Shown here: in pieces, positions 29,489-37,644 of the stretch
Layout: each line of letters begins with the position of its first letter
Numbering within the stretch: position 1 is the stretch's first letter
Origin: Caldilineaceae bacterium
GTDB taxonomy: Bacteria > Chloroflexota > Anaerolineae > Caldilineales > Caldilineaceae
NCBI GenBank assembly: GCA_022842065.1
Contig: JALHQH010000010.1
Coordinates: 193,082-257,081, forward strand
Length of the DNA stretch: 64,000 bases
Direction of reading: 5' to 3'
Made by a program: the position numbers and the translations under genes
The notes under the pieces: generated by a model
Told to the model about the DNA's origin: nothing
The model's input: the letters and a program-made list of their open reading frames with translations, nothing else
Databases searched by the model: none

Positions 29489-30712
29489 TTACGCGTATTG
29501 TTTGATAACGAGCACCGCATTACTCCCACCGAAGCCAAAGGAATTGGAGAGGCAGGTCCGCAGCTTGGCGGCGCGTTGACCTGCAGTGACATAGTCCAAA
29601 TCACAGTCGGGATCGGCTTCGCCGTAATTAATCGTGGGGGGCACCACGCCGTCGCGCATGGCCAGCAGACAGGCAATCAGTTCAAAGCCGGCTGATGCAG
29701 CCAGCGTATGGCCCAACACCGGTTTGATGCCACTGATGGGAATGTTATAGGCCTGTTCACCAAAGACCTGTTTGATCGCCGTGGTTTCGGCGGCGTCGTT
29801 GGCAATGGTAGCAGTGGCATGGGCGTTAATATAATCAACTGCTTCTGGCGCAACTTGGGCCTGGCGCAGCGCATGGCTGATCGCGGCAGCTAAGCCATCG
29901 GCATTGGTCTGGGTGAGATGATGTGCATCGCCGCTCTGGCCATAGCCGGCAATTTCGCCATAGATGTGGGCGTGGCGGTTGAGGGCTGACTGTTCGGATT
30001 CCAGCACCACCATCCCGGCCCCTTCACCAAGTACCGTGCCATCGCGATTTTTGCTAAAAGGCTTACAGGCGCTTTGGGGCGCATCGTTTTGGCGGCTCAT
30101 GGCAAAGAGCGCACACCAGTTATGAAAAACTGCCGGGGAGAAAGGTGTGTCCACCCCGCCGACGACCGCCTGGGTGATCACACCGGTTTGGATCATCATG
30201 GCGGCTAACCCGATCGCGTGATTGGCGGACGAACAGGCGGTATCAATGGTGATGACGGGGCCATGTAGGTTACATTGAATCGAGATATTCGTGGCCGGCG
30301 CGGAATTCATCGGTTTTAGGATCGTGAACGGGCTAATCGCTTTGCGGTCAAAATATTTATTGAAATAGGGCTCGCTCTCTACATAGCCACCTTGGGAGCA
30401 GCCAACAAAGACGCCGGCGCCTGGGGTTAGCTGGTTACCCACGCCCACAGCATCATCAATCGCTTGTTTTGCCGCATAACAGGCGAACTTGGAGACGCGG
30501 CTAAGCCGTGCGCTGACCTTCGGCGTGAGGGCAGACTCGATCGCATCCAGCTCAATTTCTGCGCCGATCTGAGTCGGAAAGTCACCAATATCAAAGCTAC
30601 GGATCGGTGCAATGGCCGATTGACCGCCCACAACACTTTGCCAAAATGATTCCACCCCTAGTCCTGCGGCGGAAGCAACCCCTAACCCGGTGACCACGAC
30701 CTTATTCATCAT
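29489..30712 (-). CDS. FabF-like beta-ketoacyl-ACP synthase
   Basis: This 407-residue KAS II-type condensing enzyme has the nucleophile in DTACSSANHAIG, a histidine in NAHATAT, and the second histidine in KPVLGHTLAASAG, so the Cys-His-His triad is intact. NAHATATIANDAAE replaces the usual NAHGTST, which places it among pathway-specific FabF paralogues rather than the housekeeping enzyme. It lies between the PanD-like gene and the ACP gene and should condense malonyl-ACP with an acyl group on that ACP. I infer that the trio supplies or modifies the acyl starter of the lipopeptide. Two adjacent ATG codons (30712, 30709) could start it; the ribosome site is weak. Confidence 0.9.
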   Translation of the reverse strand: MMNKVVVTGLGVASAAGLGVESFWQSVVGGQSAIAPIRSFDIGDFPTQIGAEIELDAIESALTPKVSARLSRVSKFACYAAKQAIDDAVGVGNQLTPGAGVFVGCSQGGYVESEPYFNKYFDRKAISPFTILKPMNSAPATNISIQCNLHGPVITIDTACSSANHAIGLAAMMIQTGVITQAVVGGVDTPFSPAVFHNWCALFAMSRQNDAPQSACKPFSKNRDGTVLGEGAGMVVLESEQSALNRHAHIYGEIAGYGQSGDAHHLTQTNADGLAAAISHALRQAQVAPEAVDYINAHATATIANDAAETTAIKQVFGEQAYNIPISGIKPVLGHTLAASAGFELIACLLAMRDGVVPPTINYGEADPDCDLDYVTAGQRAAKLRTCLSNSFGFGGSNAVLVIKQYA

Positions 30713-30832
30713 TGCACTCTTTTCTAGTTGACCACAGACATATATACAGGACTATAACCAGCGGCGCTAAAGCTTAGCCAAACCGTTCTAAACAAAACTA
30801 AACAAAGTGATAACAGAAAGCTGTCAAGCAGC

Positions 30833-31240
30833 TCAATAGCCTTCAATCTCCATAATAGCAGACCACAGGTGATCGGCGGCCGGATCAACGCGCAGGGTGG
30901 GACGGTTATGCTCGTCCGCTGAGACAAAGGTCGGCAACAAGTCAACTGCTTCACTGGCCGATAACAGCGCAAACGCCGTCACGCTGATCAGATCGCCGGG
31001 ATGGGCTTTGCGCGCCGCCCCGCCATTCAGGCTGCAGATCCCCGATCCGCGCCCAGTCGCCATCACATTTGTGACAAAGCGTTCGCCGTTGTTGCAATTG
31101 ACAACTTCCACCCGTTCGGCGGGTAAAATGCCAGCCAGATCCAAAATTTCCTGGTCCAACATAATGCCGTCCTCGTGGTTCAAGTGTGTTTGGGTGACCG
31201 TGAAATGGTGCAATTGCGCGCGCTGCATGGTTAGCAACAT
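30833..31240 (-). CDS. PanD-fold protein lacking the pyruvoyl serine
   Basis: This 135-residue protein aligns without gaps to aspartate 1-decarboxylase over its first ~75 residues (LHHFTVTQ, LDQEILDLAGIL, NGERFVTN, GRGSGICSLNGGAA, HPGDLI). The self-cleavage site Gly24-Ser25 of E. coli PanD is Asp24-Gly25 here. Lys9 is Gln and Tyr58 is Asn, while Arg54 and Thr57 remain. Without Ser25 it cannot make the pyruvoyl cofactor, so it is not expected to decarboxylate aspartate. It is the first gene of a unit with KAS and ACP and may be a binding protein, a scaffold or a different enzyme on the same fold. GAAAGG lies upstream of the ATG. The ~45-residue C-terminal part is longer than and unlike that of E. 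coli PanD. Confidence 0.85.
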   Translation of the reverse strand: MLLTMQRAQLHHFTVTQTHLNHEDGIMLDQEILDLAGILPAERVEVVNCNNGERFVTNVMATGRGSGICSLNGGAARKAHPGDLISVTAFALLSASEAVDLLPTFVSADEHNRPTLRVDPAADHLWSAIMEIEGY

Positions 31241-31270
31241 CGGGTATGCCTTTCGTGAGAAATAGGATTA

Positions 31271-31308
31271 AAACGTGATGCGTAAAACCTGATGCGTGAA
31301 ATGCGTCA
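31271..31308. repeat. short heptamer array (CGTGATG family)
   Basis: Units CGTGATG, CGTAAAA, CCTGATG, CGTGAAA and TGCGTCA follow one another without an opposing arm. The array lies in the leader of the PanD-like gene. The 411-bp gap 31241-31651 otherwise holds the 31-nt motif and a terminator, and no gene. Confidence 0.7.
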
Positions 31309-31390
31309 ACAGGAGTTCTACTACTGGGATGAACTCCCAAGCCATGCGTCGTACGTCGATTGGTTTAACAGTAGCAGCGAGATACGGGGT

Positions 31391-31421
31391 AAATACAGAA
31401 AGTTGTTACAAAATTCTGACA
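31391..31421 (-). promoter_or_regulatory. shared 31-nt motif, copy upstream of the PanD-like gene
   Basis: It differs from 28900-28930 only at three transition positions. In the leftward direction it contains TTGTAACAACTTTCTGTATT. It lies about 150 bp before the PanD-like ATG and just downstream of the terminator at 31472-31522, which is where a promoter for the unit would be expected. Confidence 0.55.
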
Positions 31422-31471
31422 GAGACGATGCGCGTATTTTGGTTAATTGTAATGAGCACAGCGCGATCAAA

Positions 31472-31522
31472 AAAAGAGGCCGCAGCGACTACATGGTGGA
31501 TGTAGTCGCTGCGGCCTCTTTT
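31472..31522. terminator. strong hairpin terminator, possibly bidirectional
   Basis: Perfect 23-nt arms (31472-31494 and 31500-31522; core GAGGCCGCAGCGACTACAT) surround the loop GGTGG. An A-run lies on the left and a T-run on the right, so either strand ends in U residues. It follows the subtilase gene and separates the protease operon from the biosynthetic locus. Confidence 0.93.
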
Positions 31523-31651
31523 CTATCATCAGTAGCCCGCAGTGTCGTCTGCATCACCTAATGCAGACACCCGTTCGCAGCTGAGGATGCCGGGTACCAC
31601 CTGGGTGACACGTTGCAGCCCGACAAGCCACCGCGTGCCGGCGGCTTGCAG

Positions 31652-32959
31652 CTATTGAGGGCGATTTAGCAACGCCTGATAGGCATCGACGCGGCCACGC
31701 CCCGCCTGATCCGGCACGACCGGGTTGACACGGCTGGTGAGGATCGTATTGACACAGGCCGCATTGCAAAGTCCACCCTGCATCAACAGCGCGGCTTCGG
31801 CGCTGACAAAGGCGGTCGCCATCGAGTTGCCGCTCATCCAGACATTGCGTCCAAAGAGGGCAGGGCCATAAATCTCGGCTCCAGGCGCAAAGACATCGAT
31901 CTGCCCAGCGTTGCCGAGGACAAAATCGGGGATAATGTTGTTGCGGTCAATGGCACCAACGGAAATTACCGACGCATAGCCGGCCGGGAAGCCGAGCTGG
32001 CTGTCACTGCTGAGTGCGGCGGCGACGATCACAAGGCCTTTGCCGGCGGCATAATTGATCGCATCGCGCACCGCAGCATCATCGAGATCGCTACTCAGGC
32101 TGAGGTTGATGATATTGGCCCCCCGGTCGGCGGCGTAGCGAATACCCTTAGCCACCATTTCGGGGGTGCCATTGCCGTCGCTGTTCAGCACACGGATGGG
32201 CATGATGCGCGTACTGCGGGTCGCTGCGGCAATGATACTGCTGACAAAGGTGCCGTGACCAGAACCCTCATCAATCTGCCCATCGCGGTCATCATCACGC
32301 AAATTCGGGGCTTCATAGGGATATCGATCATTATCGACAAAGTCATAGCCGGCGACCGTGCGCAGGAAAAGTTCAGAAGTGAGGATGCTGATCCCCGTGT
32401 CCAACACCGCCACTGTGACGCCGGAACCGGTAGAGAGCGACTGCGCCCGGTCAAGCTGGGCATTTTTAAGCCCCCAGACTTTTTTTGCGGTATCCTCCGA
32501 AAGATTAAGGATATCGAGCAGATCAATAATGCGCGGAATCAGCAGCAAGTTAAGTTGGCTTGCGCCGTCGCCGCCGGCGTCGAAGTTACGTTTCTCAATC
32601 TTCAGGCTAAAGTTAGTGTCAGTCGATTGTGTGGGCCATAACCAGCCAAAGAGTGCGGCTTGCGCCTGTTCACTCTCCGCGGTGACTGTATTTTGTGTTA
32701 CCAGCGGTAAATAAACTTGATAGGCGGTCACCGTGGTGGTGAAGGCGAGCATGGCGGCCGGGGCTAAAGGGTCGGCGCCGGCATTCAGGGCAGGATCAAC
32801 AGTGGCCTGTGCGGTGGTGGTGGTTGATGAGGCGGCCATTTCGGCTGAGATTAATGGCAGGTAAACCGTTGTCACTGGGGTGTCGGCCTTGCTGACCTGG
32901 GTCGAGGTGACCAGTAGGGCAATGAGTAAAGTTGCCAGCATGAAGCGCTTTCGACTCAT
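31652..32959 (-). CDS. secreted subtilisin-like serine protease (S8)
   Basis: This protease of about 435 residues is exported: MSRKRFMLATLLIALLVTS is a signal peptide. The catalytic residues are Asp in AVLDTGIS (near 186), His in GHGTFVS (near 235) and Ser in SGNSMATAFVSAEAALL (near 378). GNSMA replaces the common GTSMA. Two YLPL segments (VYLPLISA, VYLPLVTQ) precede the catalytic domain, a signature often seen in Chloroflexota secreted proteins. The start is ATG 32959, with AGAGGAG seven bases upstream; the longer frame enters a heptamer array. It is the last gene of the sigma/zinc-finger/TPR-CHAT operon, so it may be an effector of that regulon or a partner protease. Confidence 0.88.
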   Translation of the reverse strand: MSRKRFMLATLLIALLVTSTQVSKADTPVTTVYLPLISAEMAASSTTTTAQATVDPALNAGADPLAPAAMLAFTTTVTAYQVYLPLVTQNTVTAESEQAQAALFGWLWPTQSTDTNFSLKIEKRNFDAGGDGASQLNLLLIPRIIDLLDILNLSEDTAKKVWGLKNAQLDRAQSLSTGSGVTVAVLDTGISILTSELFLRTVAGYDFVDNDRYPYEAPNLRDDDRDGQIDEGSGHGTFVSSIIAAATRSTRIMPIRVLNSDGNGTPEMVAKGIRYAADRGANIINLSLSSDLDDAAVRDAINYAAGKGLVIVAAALSSDSQLGFPAGYASVISVGAIDRNNIIPDFVLGNAGQIDVFAPGAEIYGPALFGRNVWMSGNSMATAFVSAEAALLMQGGLCNAACVNTILTSRVNPVVPDQAGRGRVDAYQALLNRPQ

Positions 32960-32983
32960 GATACTCCTCTTGAAATTTAAGAA

Positions 32984-33007
32984 CGTGATGCGAGAAATGT
33001 GATTTGT
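32984..33007. repeat. short heptamer array (CGTGATG family)
   Basis: Units CGTGATG, CGAGAAA and TGTGATT lie between the TPR-CHAT stop and the subtilase start, close to the subtilase ribosome site. Confidence 0.55.
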
Positions 33008-33030
33008 CATGCATAATCGGCCGGTGGTGG

Positions 33031-35958
33031 TTAGCGGTAGTTACCATTGCGCCAGCGACCGGCTGCCGCGACTTTCTCTGGCTGCCGCTGGTGTATGGGC
33101 GCGTTGAGCGTCAAATCAGGATTGCCGACAAGCATAAAGGGGGCCCAATAGTAAGGGTGGCGCCAGGTAGCCATCATGGTGAGCTGGGCCGCACGTAGGG
33201 CCTGATGAACGGGCTGGCCACGCTTGATCGCCTGGTAGAAAGCGGTCATGGTGCGGATCGCGACTTGATCATCGAGAGACCAGAGACTTACCACCACCGA
33301 TTGGGCACCGATGCTGAAAAAGCTTTGATAGAAGCCGATTAATTTATCTCCTAACAAGGCTTCACTGCGGCCGGAGTCACAGGCACTCAGGGTGATCAAC
33401 GGCGCACTGCACTGGGCACGATGTAACTCTTGCAACGTTAGCCAACCATCAGCCAGCTTGAGGGCGGAAAAAGCAGGGTTATCGGCGCGGAAGACACCAT
33501 GGGTGGCCAGGTGAATAAAGGCACGCGGGCATTCACTGTGCAGCAGCAGATCCATGGTTGCCGCTGCACCCACACAGACTTTGGCTTGGGGAAAGACTTG
33601 GGCAATCGCGGTCGCTTCGGCTTCTGCTTGTTGAATAAGCGTATCATTCAAGCCCAGAATTAGACCCGGTTGAAATGAAGCCTGCAATGAGGGCTGGGCA
33701 GTCGGTTGACGGATCAAATGATGAAAAGTGGCACTGAGTGTGTACACAATGGCATGGGTTTCCACGAGATATTGTTTGCCATCAAACAGCGCATGAAAGG
33801 GTAAATTATAGAGCAGCTGATGGGGGACGACGATGAGCTGGTCACTATTTTCCAACAGACCAGCGATCGGCGCAATCAAGAGGTCATAAAGCTGACTCAA
33901 TACGCCATCGATGCTATTTTGCAAAAGGCGGCGGTGGCGTTCGCGAAAACGTGCGCCCAAATGGAATTTGCTAATCTGAAAATTTAGTTGCTGCACTAGA
34001 TCTAGCAGCTGTTCGACTGCAACCGGCATTTGATGAACATGAAAGCGCTCGCGTTCCAGGCAGAAGATCGTGAGCCGCTCTTTGGTCACAAAATATTCCA
34101 AAAGCATGGTTGCCGCCGGTAAGCCGGCTTGTAATGTGGGGAGGTCGATCCAGTGCAGCGGGGCGAGCGCGGTTGGGGTCAGATCAAGCTGACGTTGGGT
34201 ATCGAGGAGATTGCTTAACCGCTGCTCACATTGCACAATCGCCTGATTGAGCCGGGTGGCATCGGCCATCGTAGCAAAGTCGGCCTCTGGCGTATGAAAT
34301 TTGGTGTAATACCGATTTAATTCGTGTTTGAGTTGGTGGATCTGGGTCGTTAACTGGTCAGCAGGCTGTTGGTCGGCATGACGCGGCGCTTGTGTATTAT
34401 TTTGGGTGATGAGCTTGGCCCGCTCGAAGACGGTAAAGGCCTCCCGTTGCGCATGGGTACTATGCTGATCCAGGCAAAATTGTATAAACTCTTCGTAGAC
34501 TTCGATCTTGTCGTTGAGGAAGGCCGTTTTGTAATCTTCCGCGCCAATTTTGGTTTGCAACTGTTCAATCGCGCGAATGGCCTGCTGATAGTGGCGATGG
34601 GCAGCCTGTGGTTTCCCCTGTAGCCGATAAACGCGTGCGCAGCCAAAATGATAAAGATAGGTGACCGCCGGCAATTCAGCTACCCCGGCGTAGGTTTGGG
34701 CTGCGGCGAAATGGGTGGCCGCATCATCGATTTCGCCGCCGGCAAAGGCAATCTGGCCCAGGAGTGTCTCACACTGCACCAGCCGGCGGGTCAAGCCACT
34801 CTGCTGAAAGACTTGTTGTGCCCGCTCTGCCGCCACCGTTGCCCGCTCATACTCTTGCAGACGCAAATAACTGTGACTTTCATACAGATCGACCATTGCT
34901 TGCCAATGTTCAAAACCGGGCTGGTTTAATAGCCGGCGCGCCTGGCCTAATTGTTCTAACGCCAATTCTGACTTTTCTAGATGCAAAAGGGCAATGGCTT
35001 CATTCAGCAGCAGTTGGGCACTTTCCCAAGGCATTTGGGCGCTTTCAAAGACCATGCGCGCACTTTTGGCCAGATCAAGTGCTTTGCGCCAGAGATTAAA
35101 CGCTAGGTAGATCTCGCTGCGATAAAGATCGACAAAGGCGGCATCAACCAAACTCTCTTGGGCAATGAATTGTTCGCGTGCCCCAGCAAAAAGCCGTAAG
35201 GCAGTCTGATAGTCCCCTAGCGAGAAGTGCAGATAGGCCAGGTTATGATCAATGCGCGCCACTGCGTTGCTCATCTGCGCATCGGCATAGTAAGCACGTG
35301 CGGCCTGATATTGGGCTTTCGCCGCCTCAAACTCGTTGAGCTCTTCCAGCACATTGGCATCATTACTCTTGACCGCGGCACACCATTGGGGTTGACCGAG
35401 CGCGTCGAAAAGCTGATGGGCTTCGGCGTAGTGACTACGCGCAGCAGTAAATTGACCGAGAAAATAGGTGATGAGCCCCTGATTGAGCAATGCGCGTGCC
35501 AGCCCAAAATGCTCATCGGCGGTGCGCATTTGGCTAATGACCGTCTCATTGGTGGCCAACGCCTCCGCATAACGCCCGAGGTTGCGCAGCGCGGCCACCA
35601 GCCCAACCGCCGCCTCGGTTGCCAACAGCGCTTCCCCCAGCGCTGTGTAGATGCGGATTGCCTCTTGATATTTGCGCAGTGCCGTCAGTGGTTCCGCCAG
35701 CCGTAGCGACTGCGCTTCCATCCGTAAGGCCGCAGCTAAGGTCTGCCGATCATCCCATAGTTCGGCGGCATCGGTCACTAATTGGGCAATGGCGCGCGCC
35801 TTGCGGCTGTCATCATTTTCGAGCCGATGGGCCTCCGTTTGTAATGCTTGAATAAAGGCGCGGTCAACGGTTGGGTAGTGGTCAAGCAACCAGGTCCGGC
35901 GCAGGTTCGAACTTTCCAGCGCGGAGATGAGATCAAACAGGTGTTCCATAATTTGCAT
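33031..35958 (-). CDS. TPR-CHAT protein (caspase-like protease), copy 1
   Basis: This cytoplasmic protein of about 975 residues has a long run of tetratricopeptide-type helices (about 30-450), a coiled linker, and a C-terminal CHAT domain. The presumptive catalytic dyad is intact: His in FIHLATHGVF (near 816) and Cys in LITLSACDSG (near 857). The usual tail HPYYWAPFMLVG follows. CHAT proteases are activated through their TPR part and cut specific partner proteins. Upstream are a zinc-finger protein and a sigma factor, so the zinc-finger protein is a candidate target. The start at 35958 (MQIMEHL; 35949 is an alternative) lies just after the upstream stop. The longer frame to 36045 would overlap that gene and is rejected. 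Confidence 0.88.
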   Translation of the reverse strand: MQIMEHLFDLISALESSNLRRTWLLDHYPTVDRAFIQALQTEAHRLENDDSRKARAIAQLVTDAAELWDDRQTLAAALRMEAQSLRLAEPLTALRKYQEAIRIYTALGEALLATEAAVGLVAALRNLGRYAEALATNETVISQMRTADEHFGLARALLNQGLITYFLGQFTAARSHYAEAHQLFDALGQPQWCAAVKSNDANVLEELNEFEAAKAQYQAARAYYADAQMSNAVARIDHNLAYLHFSLGDYQTALRLFAGAREQFIAQESLVDAAFVDLYRSEIYLAFNLWRKALDLAKSARMVFESAQMPWESAQLLLNEAIALLHLEKSELALEQLGQARRLLNQPGFEHWQAMVDLYESHSYLRLQEYERATVAAERAQQVFQQSGLTRRLVQCETLLGQIAFAGGEIDDAATHFAAAQTYAGVAELPAVTYLYHFGCARVYRLQGKPQAAHRHYQQAIRAIEQLQTKIGAEDYKTAFLNDKIEVYEEFIQFCLDQHSTHAQREAFTVFERAKLITQNNTQAPRHADQQPADQLTTQIHQLKHELNRYYTKFHTPEADFATMADATRLNQAIVQCEQRLSNLLDTQRQLDLTPTALAPLHWIDLPTLQAGLPAATMLLEYFVTKERLTIFCLERERFHVHQMPVAVEQLLDLVQQLNFQISKFHLGARFRERHRRLLQNSIDGVLSQLYDLLIAPIAGLLENSDQLIVVPHQLLYNLPFHALFDGKQYLVETHAIVYTLSATFHHLIRQPTAQPSLQASFQPGLILGLNDTLIQQAEAEATAIAQVFPQAKVCVGAAATMDLLLHSECPRAFIHLATHGVFRADNPAFSALKLADGWLTLQELHRAQCSAPLITLSACDSGRSEALLGDKLIGFYQSFFSIGAQSVVVSLWSLDDQVAIRTMTAFYQAIKRGQPVHQALRAAQLTMMATWRHPYYWAPFMLVGNPDLTLNAPIHQRQPEKVAAAGRWRNGNYR

Positions 35959-35971
35959 TAGTAAAGTTGCG

Positions 35972-36589
35972 TCAGTTGCGCAGCAGGAGCGTTTCCACGA
36001 CGCTCTCGACGGTGGCTGTCGCAACCCGCAGTCCGTATTTGCCACTCTTTAAGTTGGAGATGCGAAAACAGCCCAGCTGATCAGTCAATACGGTGCGCAC
36101 CAGGGCCTGATTTTCGAGCAGGTCGATCTGGTTGCCTTCCAACTCGACTTCCACGGGTTCGCCAACCAGCAACTGCCCCCAGAGGGTATAACTGTCGGCT
36201 TCATCGCTGTGGATGACAGAAAGGTGCAGATCAAAACGGCCAAAAGCAAAGAGCAGCTCGCGCTCTTTGCTCCCACCCCGTACACCAACGCCCAGCGCAG
36301 CGACCTTGCTGTCGTGCAGCAAGGTCGGCGTGATTTGCGTCACTTTATGCGCGGCGGCCTGGATCTGCTGCTTGCGACGGGTTGCCTTCAACACCCGATC
36401 GACGAGCGCATCAGCCGGGGCCTGGGTGTCGGCCTGCACCGCGGCCTGGGCAATTTGCCACACAATCGCCAATGCTTGCCGACACTGGGCGCATTCATTG
36501 ACATGCGCTCTGATCTGCTGACATAGCTGATGATCCTGGAGGCGATTGTAGGCGTAATCGGTCAACTGTCGAAAGGGAATGTGCTCCAA
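35972..36589 (-). CDS. zinc-finger anti-sigma-like protein with beta-sandwich tail, copy 1
   Basis: This 205-residue protein begins with a zf-HC2-type motif, HVNECAQC (about residues 29-36), which is the zinc-binding module of anti-sigma factors. It ends in a carboxypeptidase-regulatory-like segment (TDQLGCFRISNLKSGKYGLRV). No membrane helix is evident, so it is probably cytoplasmic. It starts with TTG at 36589, supported by AGGAGAAG just upstream. It lies between the sigma factor and TPR-CHAT genes and is likely to hold the sigma factor inactive. The same architecture occurs in the paralogue at 58702-59454, which has two zinc motifs. Confidence 0.78.
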   Translation of the reverse strand: MEHIPFRQLTDYAYNRLQDHQLCQQIRAHVNECAQCRQALAIVWQIAQAAVQADTQAPADALVDRVLKATRRKQQIQAAAHKVTQITPTLLHDSKVAALGVGVRGGSKERELLFAFGRFDLHLSVIHSDEADSYTLWGQLLVGEPVEVELEGNQIDLLENQALVRTVLTDQLGCFRISNLKSGKYGLRVATATVESVVETLLLRN

Positions 36590-36668
36590 GAGCTTCTCCT
36601 ATACAGGTACTGAGAACATGATTGATGCTATCGTCACAGTCGCGCTGTGAGGGTAAAAAAATACATCA

Positions 36669-37301
36669 TCATTGATTTTGCGTGTCAACCTGGCGTTCCG
36701 GATTAGTTTGTGATAGCAGATCAACCTGTTCGCGTAATTTCTCTAGGCAGCGTGCCCGGGTTGGGCCAATACTGCCCAGCGGCAACTTTAGCAGCGCGGC
36801 GACCGCGGCATGGGTCATGGGAGGATCTTTTAAAAATAGCTCGGTCAACAAGGTGCGACATTTGGGTTCAAGCGCCGCGACGGCATTGCGAATCAAGCTG
36901 TACTCTTCCAACCGGATGAGCATTGCGTCGAGTGAATCTACCCCATCTTCGATGGCGCTTTCCAGCAATTCCAGATCAACTGTGGTGTACCGCTTGGCAC
37001 TGCGCAAGCGCCGAATGCAAACCCGTCGCGCAATCGTAACAATCCAGGGATGGAGGTGGGCATGCGACTGGAGTGTCCCCAAACATTCGACAATCTCCAT
37101 GGCAACTTCTTGGAAAATTTCTTCCGCTTCCAGCTGTGGAAAGCCAAAACTAAGCGGAATCTTATAAATGAGCCGACTGTACCGCTTAAACAACTGCGCC
37201 CAGGCGTCATCACTGCCTGCCAGGCAAGCTTGAACCAGCACCCCTTCTTCGACGTTGACAAAATTTGCTGCTGTGTTGGTAACTTGTTCAAGAACCATCA
37301 T
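36669..37301 (-). CDS. ECF-type RNA polymerase sigma factor, copy 1
   Basis: This 210-residue sigma70-family protein has a region 2 around FKRYSRLIYKIPLSFGFPQLEAEEIFQEVAMEIVE and a region 4 helix-turn-helix around MTHAAVAALLKLPLGSIGPTRARCLEKLRE. It is the first gene of a leftward operon with the zinc-finger, TPR-CHAT and subtilase genes. By family logic it should be held by the zinc-finger protein and may transcribe its own operon. A 19-nt inverted repeat (37328-37392) lies immediately upstream. The start is one of two adjacent ATG codons at 37301 and 37298, without a good ribosome site. Confidence 0.85.
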   Translation of the reverse strand: MMVLEQVTNTAANFVNVEEGVLVQACLAGSDDAWAQLFKRYSRLIYKIPLSFGFPQLEAEEIFQEVAMEIVECLGTLQSHAHLHPWIVTIARRVCIRRLRSAKRYTTVDLELLESAIEDGVDSLDAMLIRLEEYSLIRNAVAALEPKCRTLLTELFLKDPPMTHAAVAALLKLPLGSIGPTRARCLEKLREQVDLLSQTNPERQVDTQNQ

Positions 37302-37327
37302 TACACTTTCGTTTTTGGTAACGAGTT

Positions 37328-37392
37328 AGGTACGGCGTACTGTCCAGGGAAAGTGGCGCGTACGAGCACCGTTTGGACAGTACGCCGCACCT
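37328..37392. promoter_or_regulatory. inverted repeat upstream of sigma factor gene
   Basis: The arms 37328-37346 (AGGTACGGCGTACTGTCCA) and 37374-37392 pair at 18 of 19 positions around a 27-nt loop. They lie 27 bp upstream of the sigma ATG. This may be an operator or a leader structure. The stretch from 37393 to 37608 is A+T-richer and shows no gene. Confidence 0.65.
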
Positions 37393-37608
37393 GATCACTA
37401 CCCCGGAAGTGTTACCGTTTTTGAATCATTAGCGTTTATATCAGGACTTTGATAAGTCAATTGTCCTACTAATTCCCAACGCCCGTCCGACTAAAGTTAT
37501 AGTACAGAAAAAAAGGATCACGTGGAGTTACAATTGGCTGTCAGGATGCGATGGTCCTGTTGTTAACGTCTATCTTCGGTGTATTTTCCCTAAAATTGGC
37601 AAAATACT

Positions 37609-37637
37609 TGACAGCTACTACTCCTCGTGTTACACTT
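37609..37637 (+). promoter_or_regulatory. sigma70 promoter of the T-box leader
   Basis: TTGACA (37609-37614), a 17-nt spacer and TACACT (37632-37637) give a near-consensus promoter. Initiation is expected near 37644, just before T-box stem I. Confidence 0.85.
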
Positions 37638-37644
37638 TGCCTTA

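Noticed and set aside
31472..31522. Inverted terminal repeat of a mobile element
   Set aside because: The arms are 23 nt with a 5-nt loop and flanking A and T runs, which fits a terminator.
35959..36045. Earlier start for the first TPR-CHAT protein
   Set aside because: It would overlap the zinc-finger gene and adds a non-conserved basic stretch.
33031..37301. Type III-E CRISPR-associated CHAT locus
   Set aside because: No gRAMP, Cas1, Csx30/31 homologue or repeat array is present; only the CHAT and sigma logic is similar.
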